A stretch of 64,000 nt of DNA from Neobacillus rhizophilus (GCF_018343535.1 NZ_JAGYPF010000002.1:88103-152102); one strand, 5' to 3'; counted from the stretch's first letter, positions 1 to 8,462 are shown. Notes: generated from the letters alone by a model not told the origin. Program-made: numbers and translations.

Positions 1-52
1 TCTCAATAACAGCCATTTTAACTTCTTCTGAGTAAGCATTTTTCTTCCCCAT
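1..52 (-). CDS. IS3-family transposase OrfA, 5' end only (runs off the left edge)
   Basis: The reverse strand starts with an ATG at 52 and reads MGKKNAYSEEVKMAVIE up to the window edge. This resembles the first residues of the helix-turn-helix OrfA of IS3/IS150-type insertion sequences. A strong ribosome site (CAGGAGGTG) lies just upstream, at about 60-70. Only 17 codons are visible, so the family call rests on a short motif. The insertion sequence's left terminal repeat should lie between 53 and 178, next to the 3' end of the serA-like gene, but I could not define its boundary. Confidence 0.55.
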   Translation of the reverse strand, partial: MGKKNAYSEEVKMAVIE

Positions 53-178
53 AAGAAAACACCTCCTGAGTTACGTATTATTTAAATACGATCCAGGGGG
101 TGCTTTTTCCTTTGTCTTATTTAACTAGGTCTCTTCATGAAACCAGGCTCCATTTTCATGTTAACTTAATTTTCCTTA

Positions 179-1378
179 TTAAATAATCCGAGCTGTCACC
201 ATTCCAGGAATTTGTTTTACTTTTTCCTCTAAACCTGGAATAACATCGCCATTTACTTTATTATCAATGTCAATAATTGTATACGCATAACCCCCACGGC
301 TTCTGTTGACCATATCAGCAATGTTTAAATGATAGCTGGATATTGCAGATGTAATCTGTCCGACCATGTTAGGAACATTCTGGTGGAATGCCGCCACGCG
401 CCGCTTACCAGTATAAGGAAGACTGGTGTTTGGGAAATTCACTGAGTTTTTGATATTTCCTGTTTCTAAAAATTCCTTTACCTGCCGAGCTGCCATGATC
501 GCACAATTTTCCTCTGATTCATTTGTGGAGGCGCCTAGGTGCGGAATTGGAACTGTATTTTTCATTTTGAGCACATTTTCATTCGGGAAATCGGTAACAT
601 ACTTCCCAACCTTTCCGCTTTCGAGAGCGGCGGCCATGTCTGTTTCATTGACAAGTTCACCACGGGAGAAGTTTAAAATATGAACACTAGGCTTCATAAT
701 ACTGAAGGTCGCTTGGTTAAACATACCTCTTGTGTCATCTGTTAGCGGTACGTGAACAGTGATATAGTCAGATTCTGCAAATAACTGTTCAATTGTCATT
801 GCCCGCTGTACGTTGCGGGACAAATTCCAAGCGGTATCGACAGAGATAAATGGATCAAATCCGATGACATCCATATCTAAATCCAGCGCATCATTCGCCA
901 CAAGTGCACCTATCGCTCCTAAACCAATGACACCCAATGTTTTCCCTTTAATTTCTTTTCCGACAAATTGCTTCTTGCCTGCTTCGACAAGCTTTGGAAT
1001 TTGTTGGCCTTCACCATCTAACGACTTAGTCCAAGCTACACCAGCAAAAAGGTTACGGGATGAAGCTATTAATGAGGTTAGGACCATTTCTTTTACAGCG
1101 TTGGCATTTGCTCCAGGGGTATTGAACACAACAATACCTTGCTCTGTACATCTATCGACGGGAATATTGTTGACACCTGCTCCTGCTCTTGCGATTGCCT
1201 TTAAATTTTCACCGAATTCTAATGAGTGCATATTAAAGCTGCGAACAAGGATGGCATCAGGGTTTTCACTGCCGTTGTCAACCAGAAAGCCGTTCTTATT
1301 GAATACGTTTAGCCCTCTTTCCGCGATATTATTAAGGGTTTTGATGGTGTTCACATTTTCTAAAGCGATCGTGCTCAT
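179..1378 (-). CDS. serA: D-3-phosphoglycerate dehydrogenase family protein (SerA-like)
   Basis: A 399-residue D-2-hydroxyacid dehydrogenase that probably oxidises 3-phosphoglycerate in the first step of serine synthesis, in the cytoplasm. Visible are the Rossmann motif GLGAIG (about residues 152-157), the catalytic Arg in NFSRGE (about 239), a Glu near 267 and the His of PHLGAST (280). A short ACT-like C-terminal domain starts near residue 325. The length fits the short SerA form. The ATG at 1378 has a good ribosome site (AAAGGAGGAAG). The gene stands alone, without serC. It sits behind a ZTP riboswitch, which ties it to one-carbon and purine supply. Another 2-hydroxyacid dehydrogenase activity cannot be excluded. 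Confidence 0.85.
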   Translation of the reverse strand: MSTIALENVNTIKTLNNIAERGLNVFNKNGFLVDNGSENPDAILVRSFNMHSLEFGENLKAIARAGAGVNNIPVDRCTEQGIVVFNTPGANANAVKEMVLTSLIASSRNLFAGVAWTKSLDGEGQQIPKLVEAGKKQFVGKEIKGKTLGVIGLGAIGALVANDALDLDMDVIGFDPFISVDTAWNLSRNVQRAMTIEQLFAESDYITVHVPLTDDTRGMFNQATFSIMKPSVHILNFSRGELVNETDMAAALESGKVGKYVTDFPNENVLKMKNTVPIPHLGASTNESEENCAIMAARQVKEFLETGNIKNSVNFPNTSLPYTGKRRVAAFHQNVPNMVGQITSAISSYHLNIADMVNRSRGGYAYTIIDIDNKVNGDVIPGLEEKVKQIPGMVTARII

Positions 1379-1404
1379 TTTTCTTCCTCCTTTTATAAGC
1401 AGAA

Positions 1405-1434
1405 AGAGGTAAGGGAGTTAATTCCCTTACCTCT
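1405..1434 (-). terminator. Hairpin of the ZTP riboswitch expression platform
   Basis: A perfect 12-bp stem (AGAGGTAAGGGA / TCCCTTACCTCT) with a 6-nt loop directly follows the riboswitch core on the minus strand. It is followed by TTCTGCTT, a poor U-tract, and then the serA ribosome site. The 5' arm begins right after the conserved CCTGGGC of the aptamer, so hairpin formation could compete with the ligand-stabilised helix. It probably acts as a conditional terminator; the weak U-tract lowers confidence. Confidence 0.6.
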
Positions 1435-1504
1435 GCCCAGGCGAACGGCTTCGAAACCGTGTGCTCCCTCGCGGTTATCCGCGTTTCGCCAGTTACACAC
1501 GGCC
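1435..1504 (-). promoter_or_regulatory. ZTP (pfl) riboswitch upstream of serA
   Basis: Read on the minus strand, the leader has a CGTGTG / CACACG outer helix enclosing TAACTGGCGA, an inner CGCGG / CCGCG hairpin and GGGAGC. After a short linker comes GCCGTTCGCCTGGGC. The paired elements (A)CUGGCGA and CCGNNCGCCUGGGC are the hallmark of the ZMP/ZTP-binding pfl RNA, which controls one-carbon and purine genes such as glyA, folD, purH and serA. A hairpin follows at once, consistent with control of transcription elongation into the serA-like gene. Confidence 0.85.
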
Positions 1505-1553
1505 TTTTAAACTTATTTCATCGTATCACAAATTTTCATAATTTTCTACCCTA

Positions 1554-1614
1554 AATGATGTATGGGGACGGCTCTTTTGTTTCTGAAGAAGAAGAACCGT
1601 CCCCATATATCATT
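1554..1614. repeat. Long imperfect inverted repeat with GGGGACGG arms
   Basis: AATGATGTATGGGGACGGCTCTT at the left pairs with AAGAACCGTCCCCATATATCATT at the right across a short pyrimidine-rich loop. The stem is about 22 bp with few mismatches. It lies between the divergent serA and livJ transcription units. It looks like one of the dispersed palindromic intergenic elements common in Bacillaceae; no U-tract marks it as a dedicated terminator. Confidence 0.6.
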
Positions 1615-1627
1615 AACAGTAATAAAA

Positions 1628-1642
1628 ATTTTTCATCAAATT
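1628..1642. promoter_or_regulatory. Possible weak CodY-type box upstream of the first liv operon
   Basis: ATTTTTCATCAAATT matches the CodY consensus AATTTTCWGAAAATT at 12 of 15 positions. It lies about 165 bp before livJ. Branched-chain amino acid transport is a classic CodY target, but this stretch is very AT-rich, so a chance match is likely. Confidence 0.2.
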
Positions 1643-1804
1643 TTTAATAAAATCCCTAGATTACAAGAATGAAAGCGTTTAACTATTTTTTCGAATAGAA
1701 ATAAGATTCTAAAAATTCGGTACAAAATCTTTACATTAAAATAATATTGGTATTTAATAGATATATATAACTAATTTTGTCGAAAAATAGGGGGAAAGAA
1801 GGAC

Positions 1805-2965
1805 ATGAGAAAAATCCTTAATAAGTCGTTTCTGCTGTTTACTGTTCTTTTACTTGTTGTCTTAACAGCATGCAGTAATAATTCAGAAACTTCTGGCAAA
1901 AAGGGCGATTCGAAAGAAAGCGGCAAGGCCGTGGAAGCAAAAATCGGTGTTGTTTCCTATTTAACTGGACCTGGAGCAGCTTACGGTGAAGCTATTACTA
2001 ACGGTTTTAATTTAGCGAAAAAAGAAATTAATGCAAAAGGCGATGTCAAAATCGACCTTGTTGTTGAAGACTCAGCAGGTAAACAGGAACAAGCTTTATC
2101 TGCAGCTCAAAAGTTAATGAGTGACGATAGTATTGTAGCCTTATTGGGACCTACATTAAGTACAGAAATGAATGTAGTCGGGCCTGAGGCAGACTTGAAT
2201 GGTATTCCAATCATGGGTACATCTACTACTGCTGAAGGAATCCCACAAATCGGGGACTATGTATTTAGAAACTCACTGCCAGAAGCACTAGCTATTCCTG
2301 CAGCAGTGAAAAAAGCAGTTGATAAATACAAAGTGAAGAAAGTGGCTATTCTTTACGGAAATGATGATGTGTTTACAAAATCCGGTTATGACACGATGAA
2401 AAAGACAGCCGAAAAAATGAAGCTTGATGTAGTAACAACTGAAACCTTCCAAAAGGGTCAGGCTGACTATAATGCACAATTAACAAAAATTAAGGGTCTT
2501 CAGCCGGACTTAATTCTATGTTCAGCTCTCTATAATGAAGGTGCTGTTATTATGGACCAGGCCCGCAAACTGGGAATTGATGTACCATTTGTCGGCGGTA
2601 ACGGATTTAACTCTCCACAGGTTATTCAAATTGCCGGACAGGCTGCTGATGGACTGATTGTGGCAACTCCTTGGTTTGGCGATAAGCAAGATCCAAAGGT
2701 TCAAGAGTTCGTGAAAAAGTATGAATCCGAATATGGCAAGAAACCAGACCAATTCGCAGCGCAGGCTTATGATGCGCTTTATATCATGGCTGAAGCACTA
2801 AAAAATGCAGGCGAAGCGGACCGCGATGCACTGCGTGATTCTCTTGCTGAAATTAAGGATTTCCCTGGGATCCTTGGTAAATTCTCCTTTGACAAGGATG
2901 GAGACGTTGTGATGGATCCAACCGTTCTTATTATCAAGGACGGGAAGTTCCAAATTTTCGAATAA
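1805..2965 (+). CDS. livJ: Branched-chain amino acid ABC transporter, substrate-binding lipoprotein (copy 1)
   Basis: A 386-residue periplasmic-binding-protein-like lipoprotein of the LivJ family. It captures leucine, isoleucine, valine or a related amino acid outside the membrane and delivers it to LivHM. The signal peptide ends in the lipobox LTAC with the lipidated Cys at residue 23. The mature part begins with a Ser/Lys-rich linker and then the VGVVSYLTGPGA-like start of the type I binding fold. The start ATG follows GGGGGAAAGAAGG. It is the first gene of a livJHMGF operon. A hairpin between it and livH probably lets livJ be made in excess over the membrane subunits. The exact substrate cannot be told from sequence. 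Confidence 0.9.
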   Translation: MRKILNKSFLLFTVLLLVVLTACSNNSETSGKKGDSKESGKAVEAKIGVVSYLTGPGAAYGEAITNGFNLAKKEINAKGDVKIDLVVEDSAGKQEQALSAAQKLMSDDSIVALLGPTLSTEMNVVGPEADLNGIPIMGTSTTAEGIPQIGDYVFRNSLPEALAIPAAVKKAVDKYKVKKVAILYGNDDVFTKSGYDTMKKTAEKMKLDVVTTETFQKGQADYNAQLTKIKGLQPDLILCSALYNEGAVIMDQARKLGIDVPFVGGNGFNSPQVIQIAGQAADGLIVATPWFGDKQDPKVQEFVKKYESEYGKKPDQFAAQAYDALYIMAEALKNAGEADRDALRDSLAEIKDFPGILGKFSFDKDGDVVMDPTVLIIKDGKFQIFE

Positions 2966-3024
2966 GCTTGAACGTTCGATAGTTTGAAGGGTATCAATCA
3001 GAACAGAATGAATCACTACTATCA

Positions 3025-3071
3025 GCTGCTCCCCGCTCCAGGCTGCCAAAGCCTAAAGGCGGGGGGCTTTA
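3025..3071 (+). terminator. Imperfect intercistronic hairpin between livJ and livH
   Basis: CCCCGC pairs with GCGGGG around an inner AGGCT/AGCCT stem, followed by CTTTAATTAA. The U-tract is poor, so it is more likely an attenuator or mRNA stabiliser for the upstream livJ message than a full terminator. Such elements are common after binding-protein genes. Confidence 0.45.
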
Positions 3072-3120
3072 ATTAATACCATTAGTTTTTGTAAAAATTG
3101 AAGTTAGAGGGTGAGATGTT

Positions 3121-4005
3121 TTGCTATTAGAACAGCTAATAAACGGAATCACACTAGGAAGCATCTATGCCATCGTTGCCCTTGGATTTACGCTGGTTTT
3201 TGGAGTTCTTGGCATCATTAATATGGCGCATGGCGAAATCTTTATGTTTGGCGCTTTTGTAGGCGTCATGGTCACAAGTACATTGGGTTGGCCGATTTGG
3301 ATGGCATTTTTAGCTGCAATTATTGTCACCGCAATTTTAGGTTATATGCTGGAGCGATTTGCCTTAAGACCGCTTCGCGGGAAAAAAGGCGTTTCGCACC
3401 TTGCCCCATTAATCAGCACGATTGGGGTATCAATTTTACTGGAAAATCTATCGCATCACTTATTCGGAGCGGGTAACCATCCATTTAAAAATGCGTTTGC
3501 AGAAATACATTTTACAATTGGTTCTATCACCATCTATGTGGTGCAAATCGTCATTTTTGTGATTTCAGTTGTGTTAATGATGGCTCTTTCGTATTGGTTG
3601 TCAAAAACAAGAGCAGGAAAAGCCCTCCGTGCGACAGCGGAAAATTTGGATACAGCTAGTATCCTTGGTGTCAATACGAGACAGATTATCACCTTAACAG
3701 TCGTGATGGCATCCGCGATGGGCGGAATTGCCGGTATTCTTGTCGGGATGGCGTTTAACTCAGTTAACCCGCAAATGGGTTTATCCATGGGACTTAAAGG
3801 GCTCGCCATTATTATTCTTGGTGGAATGGGCAATGTGAAAGGCGCCATGGCTGGCGGATTGATTCTTGGATTAGCCGAAACGCTCATTGTCGCTTATGGA
3901 GATTCAGGATATCGGGATGCTATTGCATTCCTCGCAATCATCGTGATTCTTTTAATCCGGCCGCAGGGACTATTCGGCCAAAAGACATCTGAGGGAAGGC
4001 CGTGA
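3121..4005 (+). CDS. livH: Branched-chain amino acid ABC transporter permease LivH (copy 1)
   Basis: A 294-residue polytopic membrane protein of the LivH family, one half of the transmembrane channel for branched-chain amino acid uptake. The N-terminus LLEQLINGITLGSIYAIVALG and the following GVLGIINMAHGE are characteristic, as is the GxxGNVKGAMAGG segment near residue 240 and the final LLIRPQGLFG. About eight hydrophobic segments are seen. The start is a TTG at 3121 behind GAGGGTGAG, because the nearby ATG at 3116 hits a stop after four codons. livM follows after four bases. Confidence 0.9.
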   Translation: MLLEQLINGITLGSIYAIVALGFTLVFGVLGIINMAHGEIFMFGAFVGVMVTSTLGWPIWMAFLAAIIVTAILGYMLERFALRPLRGKKGVSHLAPLISTIGVSILLENLSHHLFGAGNHPFKNAFAEIHFTIGSITIYVVQIVIFVISVVLMMALSYWLSKTRAGKALRATAENLDTASILGVNTRQIITLTVVMASAMGGIAGILVGMAFNSVNPQMGLSMGLKGLAIIILGGMGNVKGAMAGGLILGLAETLIVAYGDSGYRDAIAFLAIIVILLIRPQGLFGQKTSEGRP

Positions 4006-4009
4006 TGAT

Positions 4010-4969
4010 ATGCTTGGAGACTTTTTAAATCCATACTACCTTCAAGTCGCTTCGTTTATTATGATTAACATTATTTTAGGCTTAAGTATTTATGTTACCC
4101 TTTCTTCCGGACAACTCTCTTTAGGGAATGCCGGATTTATGGGGATTGGAGCCTATACATCAGCATTATTAACCATTAACTACGATATGCCAATTGTTGT
4201 AAGTGTCATTGCAGGAGCTATCGTTGCAGGACTAGTCGGTATTCTAATCGGAATTCCGTCACTTCGGTTAACGGGGGTTTATTTGGCGATTGCCACACTT
4301 GGCTTCGGAGAAGTCATTCGGGTGTTCATGATTAATTGGGAATCTCTTACTAAGGGTGCAGTTGGTCTTTCAGGTATTCCGCAAATCGGCAGGGAACTGC
4401 TAAAGGTCTCCAGAGATGCTGGATTTAACCCGCTGGACATTGGCTTAAAAAATAATCAATACGTTTATTTGCTGGTACTAATCATATTGGTCATCATCAA
4501 TATTCTTTTAATCTGGTTCCTTGTTAGACAAAATAAATCCCGTGTCGGCCGGGCTTTTGCAGCCATTAAAATGGATGAGAAAGCGGCGGAGGCAATGGGA
4601 GTCAATATCACGTATTATAAAGTTTTATCTTTTGTGCAAGGGGCGGTTATATCAGGTTTTGCGGGCGCATTATTTGCCCACGTCATGGGCTATATCAGCC
4701 CTGCTGATTTTTCCTACCATCGCGCCGTTGAGATTTTGATTTTCGCGGTATTCGGAGGAAGCGAAGTCATTTGGGGCTCTATTTTTGGTGCCACCTTTAT
4801 GACCTTGATGCCAGAGGTATTGCGTTTTATCAGTGAATACCGTTATATGATTTATGGGGCCATTTTGATTTTAATGATGGCATTCCGCCCGCAGGGAATT
4901 ATTGATGTTCCCCTTTTACAGAAGCTTCAGCTGTCAAAAAGGAGGGGTAAACATGGTTCTAAAAATTAA
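4010..4969 (+). CDS. livM: Branched-chain amino acid ABC transporter permease LivM (copy 1)
   Basis: A 319-residue LivM-type permease, the partner of LivH. Typical features are LSSGQLSLGNAGFMGIGAY near residue 40, the LRLTGVYLAIATLGFGE segment near 85 and the C-terminal MMAFRPQGI. The middle of the protein, between TM segments, is charged and likely holds the coupling helix that contacts LivG/LivF. The ATG lies four bases after the livH stop, and the last 17 bases overlap livG, so translation is probably coupled. Confidence 0.9.
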   Translation: MLGDFLNPYYLQVASFIMINIILGLSIYVTLSSGQLSLGNAGFMGIGAYTSALLTINYDMPIVVSVIAGAIVAGLVGILIGIPSLRLTGVYLAIATLGFGEVIRVFMINWESLTKGAVGLSGIPQIGRELLKVSRDAGFNPLDIGLKNNQYVYLLVLIILVIINILLIWFLVRQNKSRVGRAFAAIKMDEKAAEAMGVNITYYKVLSFVQGAVISGFAGALFAHVMGYISPADFSYHRAVEILIFAVFGGSEVIWGSIFGATFMTLMPEVLRFISEYRYMIYGAILILMMAFRPQGIIDVPLLQKLQLSKRRGKHGSKN

Positions 4970-5726
4970 CAACATCACGAAAAATTTTGGCGGTATTTCT
5001 GCGTTAACCGATGTTTCTTTTTCGATTAAGGAAGGAGAAATCTACGGTCTTATTGGTCCAAATGGTGCAGGGAAAACGACTATGTTTAATATGATTACAA
5101 ATATGTTCCCTCCAACGTCGGGCGAAATTACCTTTTTAGATGAAAAAATTACCGGTTTTAAACCGCATAAAATTACCAATAAGGGGATTTGCCGGACCTT
5201 CCAAAACATACGTCTTTTCTCTCAAATGACGGTGCTGGAAAATGTGTTGGTTGGAGGGCATACCCGCAGTAAATCAGGTGTCTTTAGCGGTGTACTGAGG
5301 ACAAAGGGACAGCGTGCTGAAGAAGAAAGATTACGTGTAACAGCGAAGGAGATTCTCGAATTAGTAGGCCTATCGGAGTTTGAAGATGCGATTGCGGAAA
5401 ACCTTGCTTATGGCCAGCAAAGACGGCTTGAAATTGCGAGAGCCTTAGCAAGCGATCCAAAGTTGTTATTATTGGATGAACCTGCTGCCGGTATGAATGA
5501 CACGGAAACAGCCGATTTATATCATTTGATTAAAAAGGTCCAGGAGCGAGGCATCACAACTTTGTTAATTGAACATGACATGCCGCTTGTTATGAGGCTT
5601 TGTGATCGAATTACTGTTTTAAACTTTGGTAAAAAGCTTGCTGAGGGAACACCGGAGGAAATTCAAAATAACCAAGCTGTTATTGAAGCCTACCTCGGAT
5701 CAGAGGGAGATGATGAAAGTGCTTAA
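4953..5726 (+). CDS. livG: Branched-chain amino acid ABC transporter ATP-binding protein LivG (copy 1)
   Basis: A 257-residue ATPase subunit. It shows Walker A GPNGAGKT at residues 35-42, the LivG-type signature AYGQQRRLEIARAL, Walker B LLLLDEPAAGMN and the switch His in EHD. The long insert between Walker A and the signature (TFQNIRLFSQMTVLENVLVG) is typical of LivG. I chose the ATG at 4953 because AGGAGGGG lies just upstream; a longer in-frame reading to 4902 has no ribosome site and falls inside livM. It pairs with LivF as a heterodimeric motor. Confidence 0.92.
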   Translation: MVLKINNITKNFGGISALTDVSFSIKEGEIYGLIGPNGAGKTTMFNMITNMFPPTSGEITFLDEKITGFKPHKITNKGICRTFQNIRLFSQMTVLENVLVGGHTRSKSGVFSGVLRTKGQRAEEERLRVTAKEILELVGLSEFEDAIAENLAYGQQRRLEIARALASDPKLLLLDEPAAGMNDTETADLYHLIKKVQERGITTLLIEHDMPLVMRLCDRITVLNFGKKLAEGTPEEIQNNQAVIEAYLGSEGDDESA

Positions 5727-6432
5727 AGTATCTGGAATTGAGACATTTTACGGAAAAATTCAGGCCCTAAAAGGAGTCAGCCTGGAAGTGGAACAAGGGA
5801 AAATTGTCACGATCCTAGGGGCGAACGGGGCCGGAAAAACAACAACGATGAAAACAATTGCCGGATTAATTAAGCCGAAGACCGGAACCATTGAGTTTCT
5901 TGGGGAAAATGTCACTGGCTTGAGACCGGACCAGCTAGTTAAAAAGGGGATTTCTCTTGTTCCTGAGGGAAGGGCCATTCTGTCTGGAATGACTGTCATG
6001 GAAAACCTTGATATGGGTGCTTATCAAAGAAAAGATAAAGAGGTAGAAAAAGACCTTGAAGATGTCTTGAAACGGTTCCCTATTTTGAAAGAACGAAAGA
6101 ATCAGCTTGGCGGAACACTTTCAGGCGGCCAGCAGCAAATGCTAGCGATAGCCCGTGCGTTGCTTGCACGTCCTAAACTATTATTGCTGGACGAACCTTC
6201 AATGGGATTAGCACCATTGATTGTGGCGGAAATTTTTAAAATCATCAAGGAAATCAAGGATGCCGGCACCACTGTGCTTGTGGTCGAACAAAATGCGAAA
6301 CAGGCCTTGAAAATAGCTGACTATGGATACGTGTTGGAAACCGGGAAGGTTATCATTCACGGGAAGGCAAAGGACCTGTTGGAAGACCCAAGAATCGTCG
6401 AGGCATACCTTGGTAGAAAGTCGGAAAAATAA
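5710..6432 (+). CDS. livF: Branched-chain amino acid ABC transporter ATP-binding protein LivF (copy 1)
   Basis: A 240-residue ATPase subunit of the LivF type. Walker A is GANGAGKTT, the signature is LSGGQQQMLAIARAL and Walker B is LLLLDEPSMGLAP, followed by the LivF hallmark VVEQNAKQALKIADYGYVLE. The start is set at the ATG at 5710, with AGAGGGAG upstream; it overlaps the last codons of livG. This is the last gene of the operon, and a strong bidirectional terminator follows at once. Confidence 0.92.
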   Translation: MMKVLKVSGIETFYGKIQALKGVSLEVEQGKIVTILGANGAGKTTTMKTIAGLIKPKTGTIEFLGENVTGLRPDQLVKKGISLVPEGRAILSGMTVMENLDMGAYQRKDKEVEKDLEDVLKRFPILKERKNQLGGTLSGGQQQMLAIARALLARPKLLLLDEPSMGLAPLIVAEIFKIIKEIKDAGTTVLVVEQNAKQALKIADYGYVLETGKVIIHGKAKDLLEDPRIVEAYLGRKSEK

Positions 6433-6440
6433 CAATATAA

Positions 6441-6474
6441 AAAAGGAGATTGCCGATGCAATCTCCTTTTTTAC
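6441..6474. terminator. Bidirectional rho-independent terminator
   Basis: AAAAGGAGATTGC-CGAT-GCAATCTCCTTTT forms a 13-bp stem with a 4-nt loop and T/A runs on both sides. It ends the liv operon from the left and the convergent FMN reductase gene from the right. Confidence 0.9.
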
Positions 6475-6482
6475 TTCAAATA

Positions 6483-7082
6483 TTATCGAACAGTTTTTAA
6501 CGCGCCGCTCCAAGAATTAACTTGGTCAAGCATAGCATTTACGTTATCAAGGTGTAATGCTTGTGGCTTGAAAACAGATCCGTTTTCGAAATCAGTGAAC
6601 AAAGATAATGTTGGATGTACGCGAACGTCAGCGATCATTAACTCTCCCATAATGCCGCGTAAATGTTCAGCCGCACGAGCGCCGCCTGTAGAACCATAGC
6701 TTACGATACCTGCTGCTTTGTTGTTCCATGCTTCACGTGCGAAATCAAGTGCATTTTTTAAAGCACCAGTAATGCTGTGGTTGTATTCTTGAACGATGAA
6801 TACGAAGCCATCCAAGTTAGCAAGCTTTTCATTCCATTTTGCGATTCCTGGTTCTGTTCCATCAGTTGTTCCTAAGAATGGTAAGTTGAAATCAGCGATA
6901 TCTACGATTTCATAATTTGCATCGCCGCGTTTGTCAGCGATCCCTTTTACCCATTCTCCAACCTGTGGACTTACGCGACCTTCACGTGTGCTACCTAAGA
7001 TAATACCGATGTTTAATTTTTCAGTTGTCATTGTTTCTTCCTCCTTAGCTGAATTGCCGAATAATTTGTCAAAAAAACCCAT
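6483..7082 (-). CDS. NADPH-dependent FMN reductase family protein
   Basis: A flavodoxin-fold NAD(P)H:FMN reductase of up to 199 residues. The phosphate-binding LGSTREGR and the later VQEYNHSITGALKNALDF motif are standard for this family, which reduces free FMN, quinones or azo dyes in the cytoplasm. Two starts are possible. The ATG at 7082 gives MGFFDKLFG with a modest GGTGG site. The ATG at 7031 (MTTEKLNIG) has a near-perfect AAGGAGG site inside the first reading, and this shorter 182-residue form fits the family better. A luciferase-like monooxygenase gene starts 246 bases away on the opposite strand and may use its reduced flavin. Confidence 0.85.
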   Translation of the reverse strand: MGFFDKLFGNSAKEEETMTTEKLNIGIILGSTREGRVSPQVGEWVKGIADKRGDANYEIVDIADFNLPFLGTTDGTEPGIAKWNEKLANLDGFVFIVQEYNHSITGALKNALDFAREAWNNKAAGIVSYGSTGGARAAEHLRGIMGELMIADVRVHPTLSLFTDFENGSVFKPQALHLDNVNAMLDQVNSWSGALKTVR

Positions 7083-7328
7083 TTGCTACTGCACCACCTT
7101 GTATGTTCTTGATGTTAGGCATGTGACCTTATTTTTTGCTTTATTGCAAAAAATAAAACCTATATAAACAAAGGTAAATGAAATATAATAGGCGCCTTTA
7201 CAAATCATTCACTTTGAATTAAAATATCTTCAACTCGAGATTTATGATAGAATAATGAATGGATATTGTCAAGTAATGAATACTAATAGTAGGTTTTGTT
7301 GCTACAGTACTTTGGGAGGATACCGCGA

Positions 7329-8420
7329 ATGAAGCCAGATAATATAATTGAAAATAACGGCATGGAAATTGGTATATATACACTAGGGGACTTGGTAGCA
7401 GACCCCCAAACGGGTAAAACCATCAGTGCGAGACAAAGGATGGCAGAAATTTTGGAAGCTGCAAAGATGGCCGATGAGACAGGCCTCGATGTCTTTGGTG
7501 TCGGCGAACACCATCGGCTCGACTATGCGGCGTCTTCACCGCCTGTGATTCTTTCCGCCATTTCCCAAGTGACAAGGCGGGTGAAACTGGCAAGTACAAC
7601 GACTGTCTTAGGGACTGTTGATCCGGTGCGGTTATTTGAAGACTTCTCGACGCTGGACCTTTTATCAGATGGACGTGCAGAAGTGATTGCAGGCCGCGGG
7701 GCCTTTGTAGAATCCTTTTCACTGTTTGGATATGATTTGGACGATTATGATGGGCTGTTTGAAGAAAATATAGATCTATTTTTGAAGTTGAATGCAAATG
7801 AAAGAGTAACTTGGACGGGTAAATTTCGTACTCCATTAAGGGACGCGGAAATCGCCCCTAGACCTGTCCAAAAGGGGATTCCGTTTTGGGTAGGAGTCGG
7901 CGGTTCACCGGAAAGTGCGATCCGTGCCGGTAAATATGGGGCTGGCTTAACAATGGCGATTCTTGGCGGTGATCCGATGAGATTTAAGCCGATTGTGGAT
8001 GTATATCGCAAGACAGCAACAGAAGCCGGGTTTGCACTTGATGATTTAAAGGTGGCCGTAACGGGACATGCGTTTATTTCAGAGACGAGCCAACTGGCTA
8101 AAGACAATTATTTCCCTTACTACGCAAATTATCGTGGGTTTTTCAATCAGGAACACGGGGTAAATGCCATGGCGCGAGAGGAGTTTGATAAGCTTACTGG
8201 ACCGGATACCGCCCTGTTTGTCGGCAGTCCGCAGGAGATTACTGAAAAGATCCTCCGCCAATATGAGCTTTTCGGTCATCAACGTTTCATGGCGCAAATG
8301 GATATCGGCGGCATGCCATTTAAAAAGGTAGCAGAAAGTATCGAGCTCTTGGCAACAAAGGTAGCACCAGTTGTTCGCCGTGAAACGAAAAAAGAATTAA
8401 GCCAGACTGCATTATTGTAA
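7329..8420 (+). CDS. Luciferase-like flavin-dependent monooxygenase
   Basis: A 363-residue LLM-class oxidoreductase with a TIM-barrel fold. The pattern MEIGIYTLGDL, the GVGEHHRLDYAASSPPVIL segment near residue 55 and RVKLASTTTVL are typical of the bacterial luciferase superfamily, which uses FMNH2 and oxygen to hydroxylate or cleave a substrate. The substrate is unknown. The ATG at 7329 was preferred over an upstream one at 7296 because GGGAGGA lies eight bases before it. The divergent FMN reductase is a plausible flavin donor. A clean terminator follows. Confidence 0.85.
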   Translation: MKPDNIIENNGMEIGIYTLGDLVADPQTGKTISARQRMAEILEAAKMADETGLDVFGVGEHHRLDYAASSPPVILSAISQVTRRVKLASTTTVLGTVDPVRLFEDFSTLDLLSDGRAEVIAGRGAFVESFSLFGYDLDDYDGLFEENIDLFLKLNANERVTWTGKFRTPLRDAEIAPRPVQKGIPFWVGVGGSPESAIRAGKYGAGLTMAILGGDPMRFKPIVDVYRKTATEAGFALDDLKVAVTGHAFISETSQLAKDNYFPYYANYRGFFNQEHGVNAMAREEFDKLTGPDTALFVGSPQEITEKILRQYELFGHQRFMAQMDIGGMPFKKVAESIELLATKVAPVVRRETKKELSQTALL

Positions 8421-8433
8421 GCAGCAGTAGTTG

Positions 8434-8462
8434 GAGTCCAATTAATTGGGCTCTTTTTTTGC
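8434..8462 (+). terminator. Rho-independent terminator after the monooxygenase gene
   Basis: GAGTCCAATTAATTGGGCTC is followed by a run of seven T residues. The stem is about nine pairs with a G-T wobble. Confidence 0.85.

Noticed and set aside
53..178. Exact left terminal repeat of the IS3-like element
   Set aside because: Without the other end of the element the inverted repeat cannot be recognised in this stretch.
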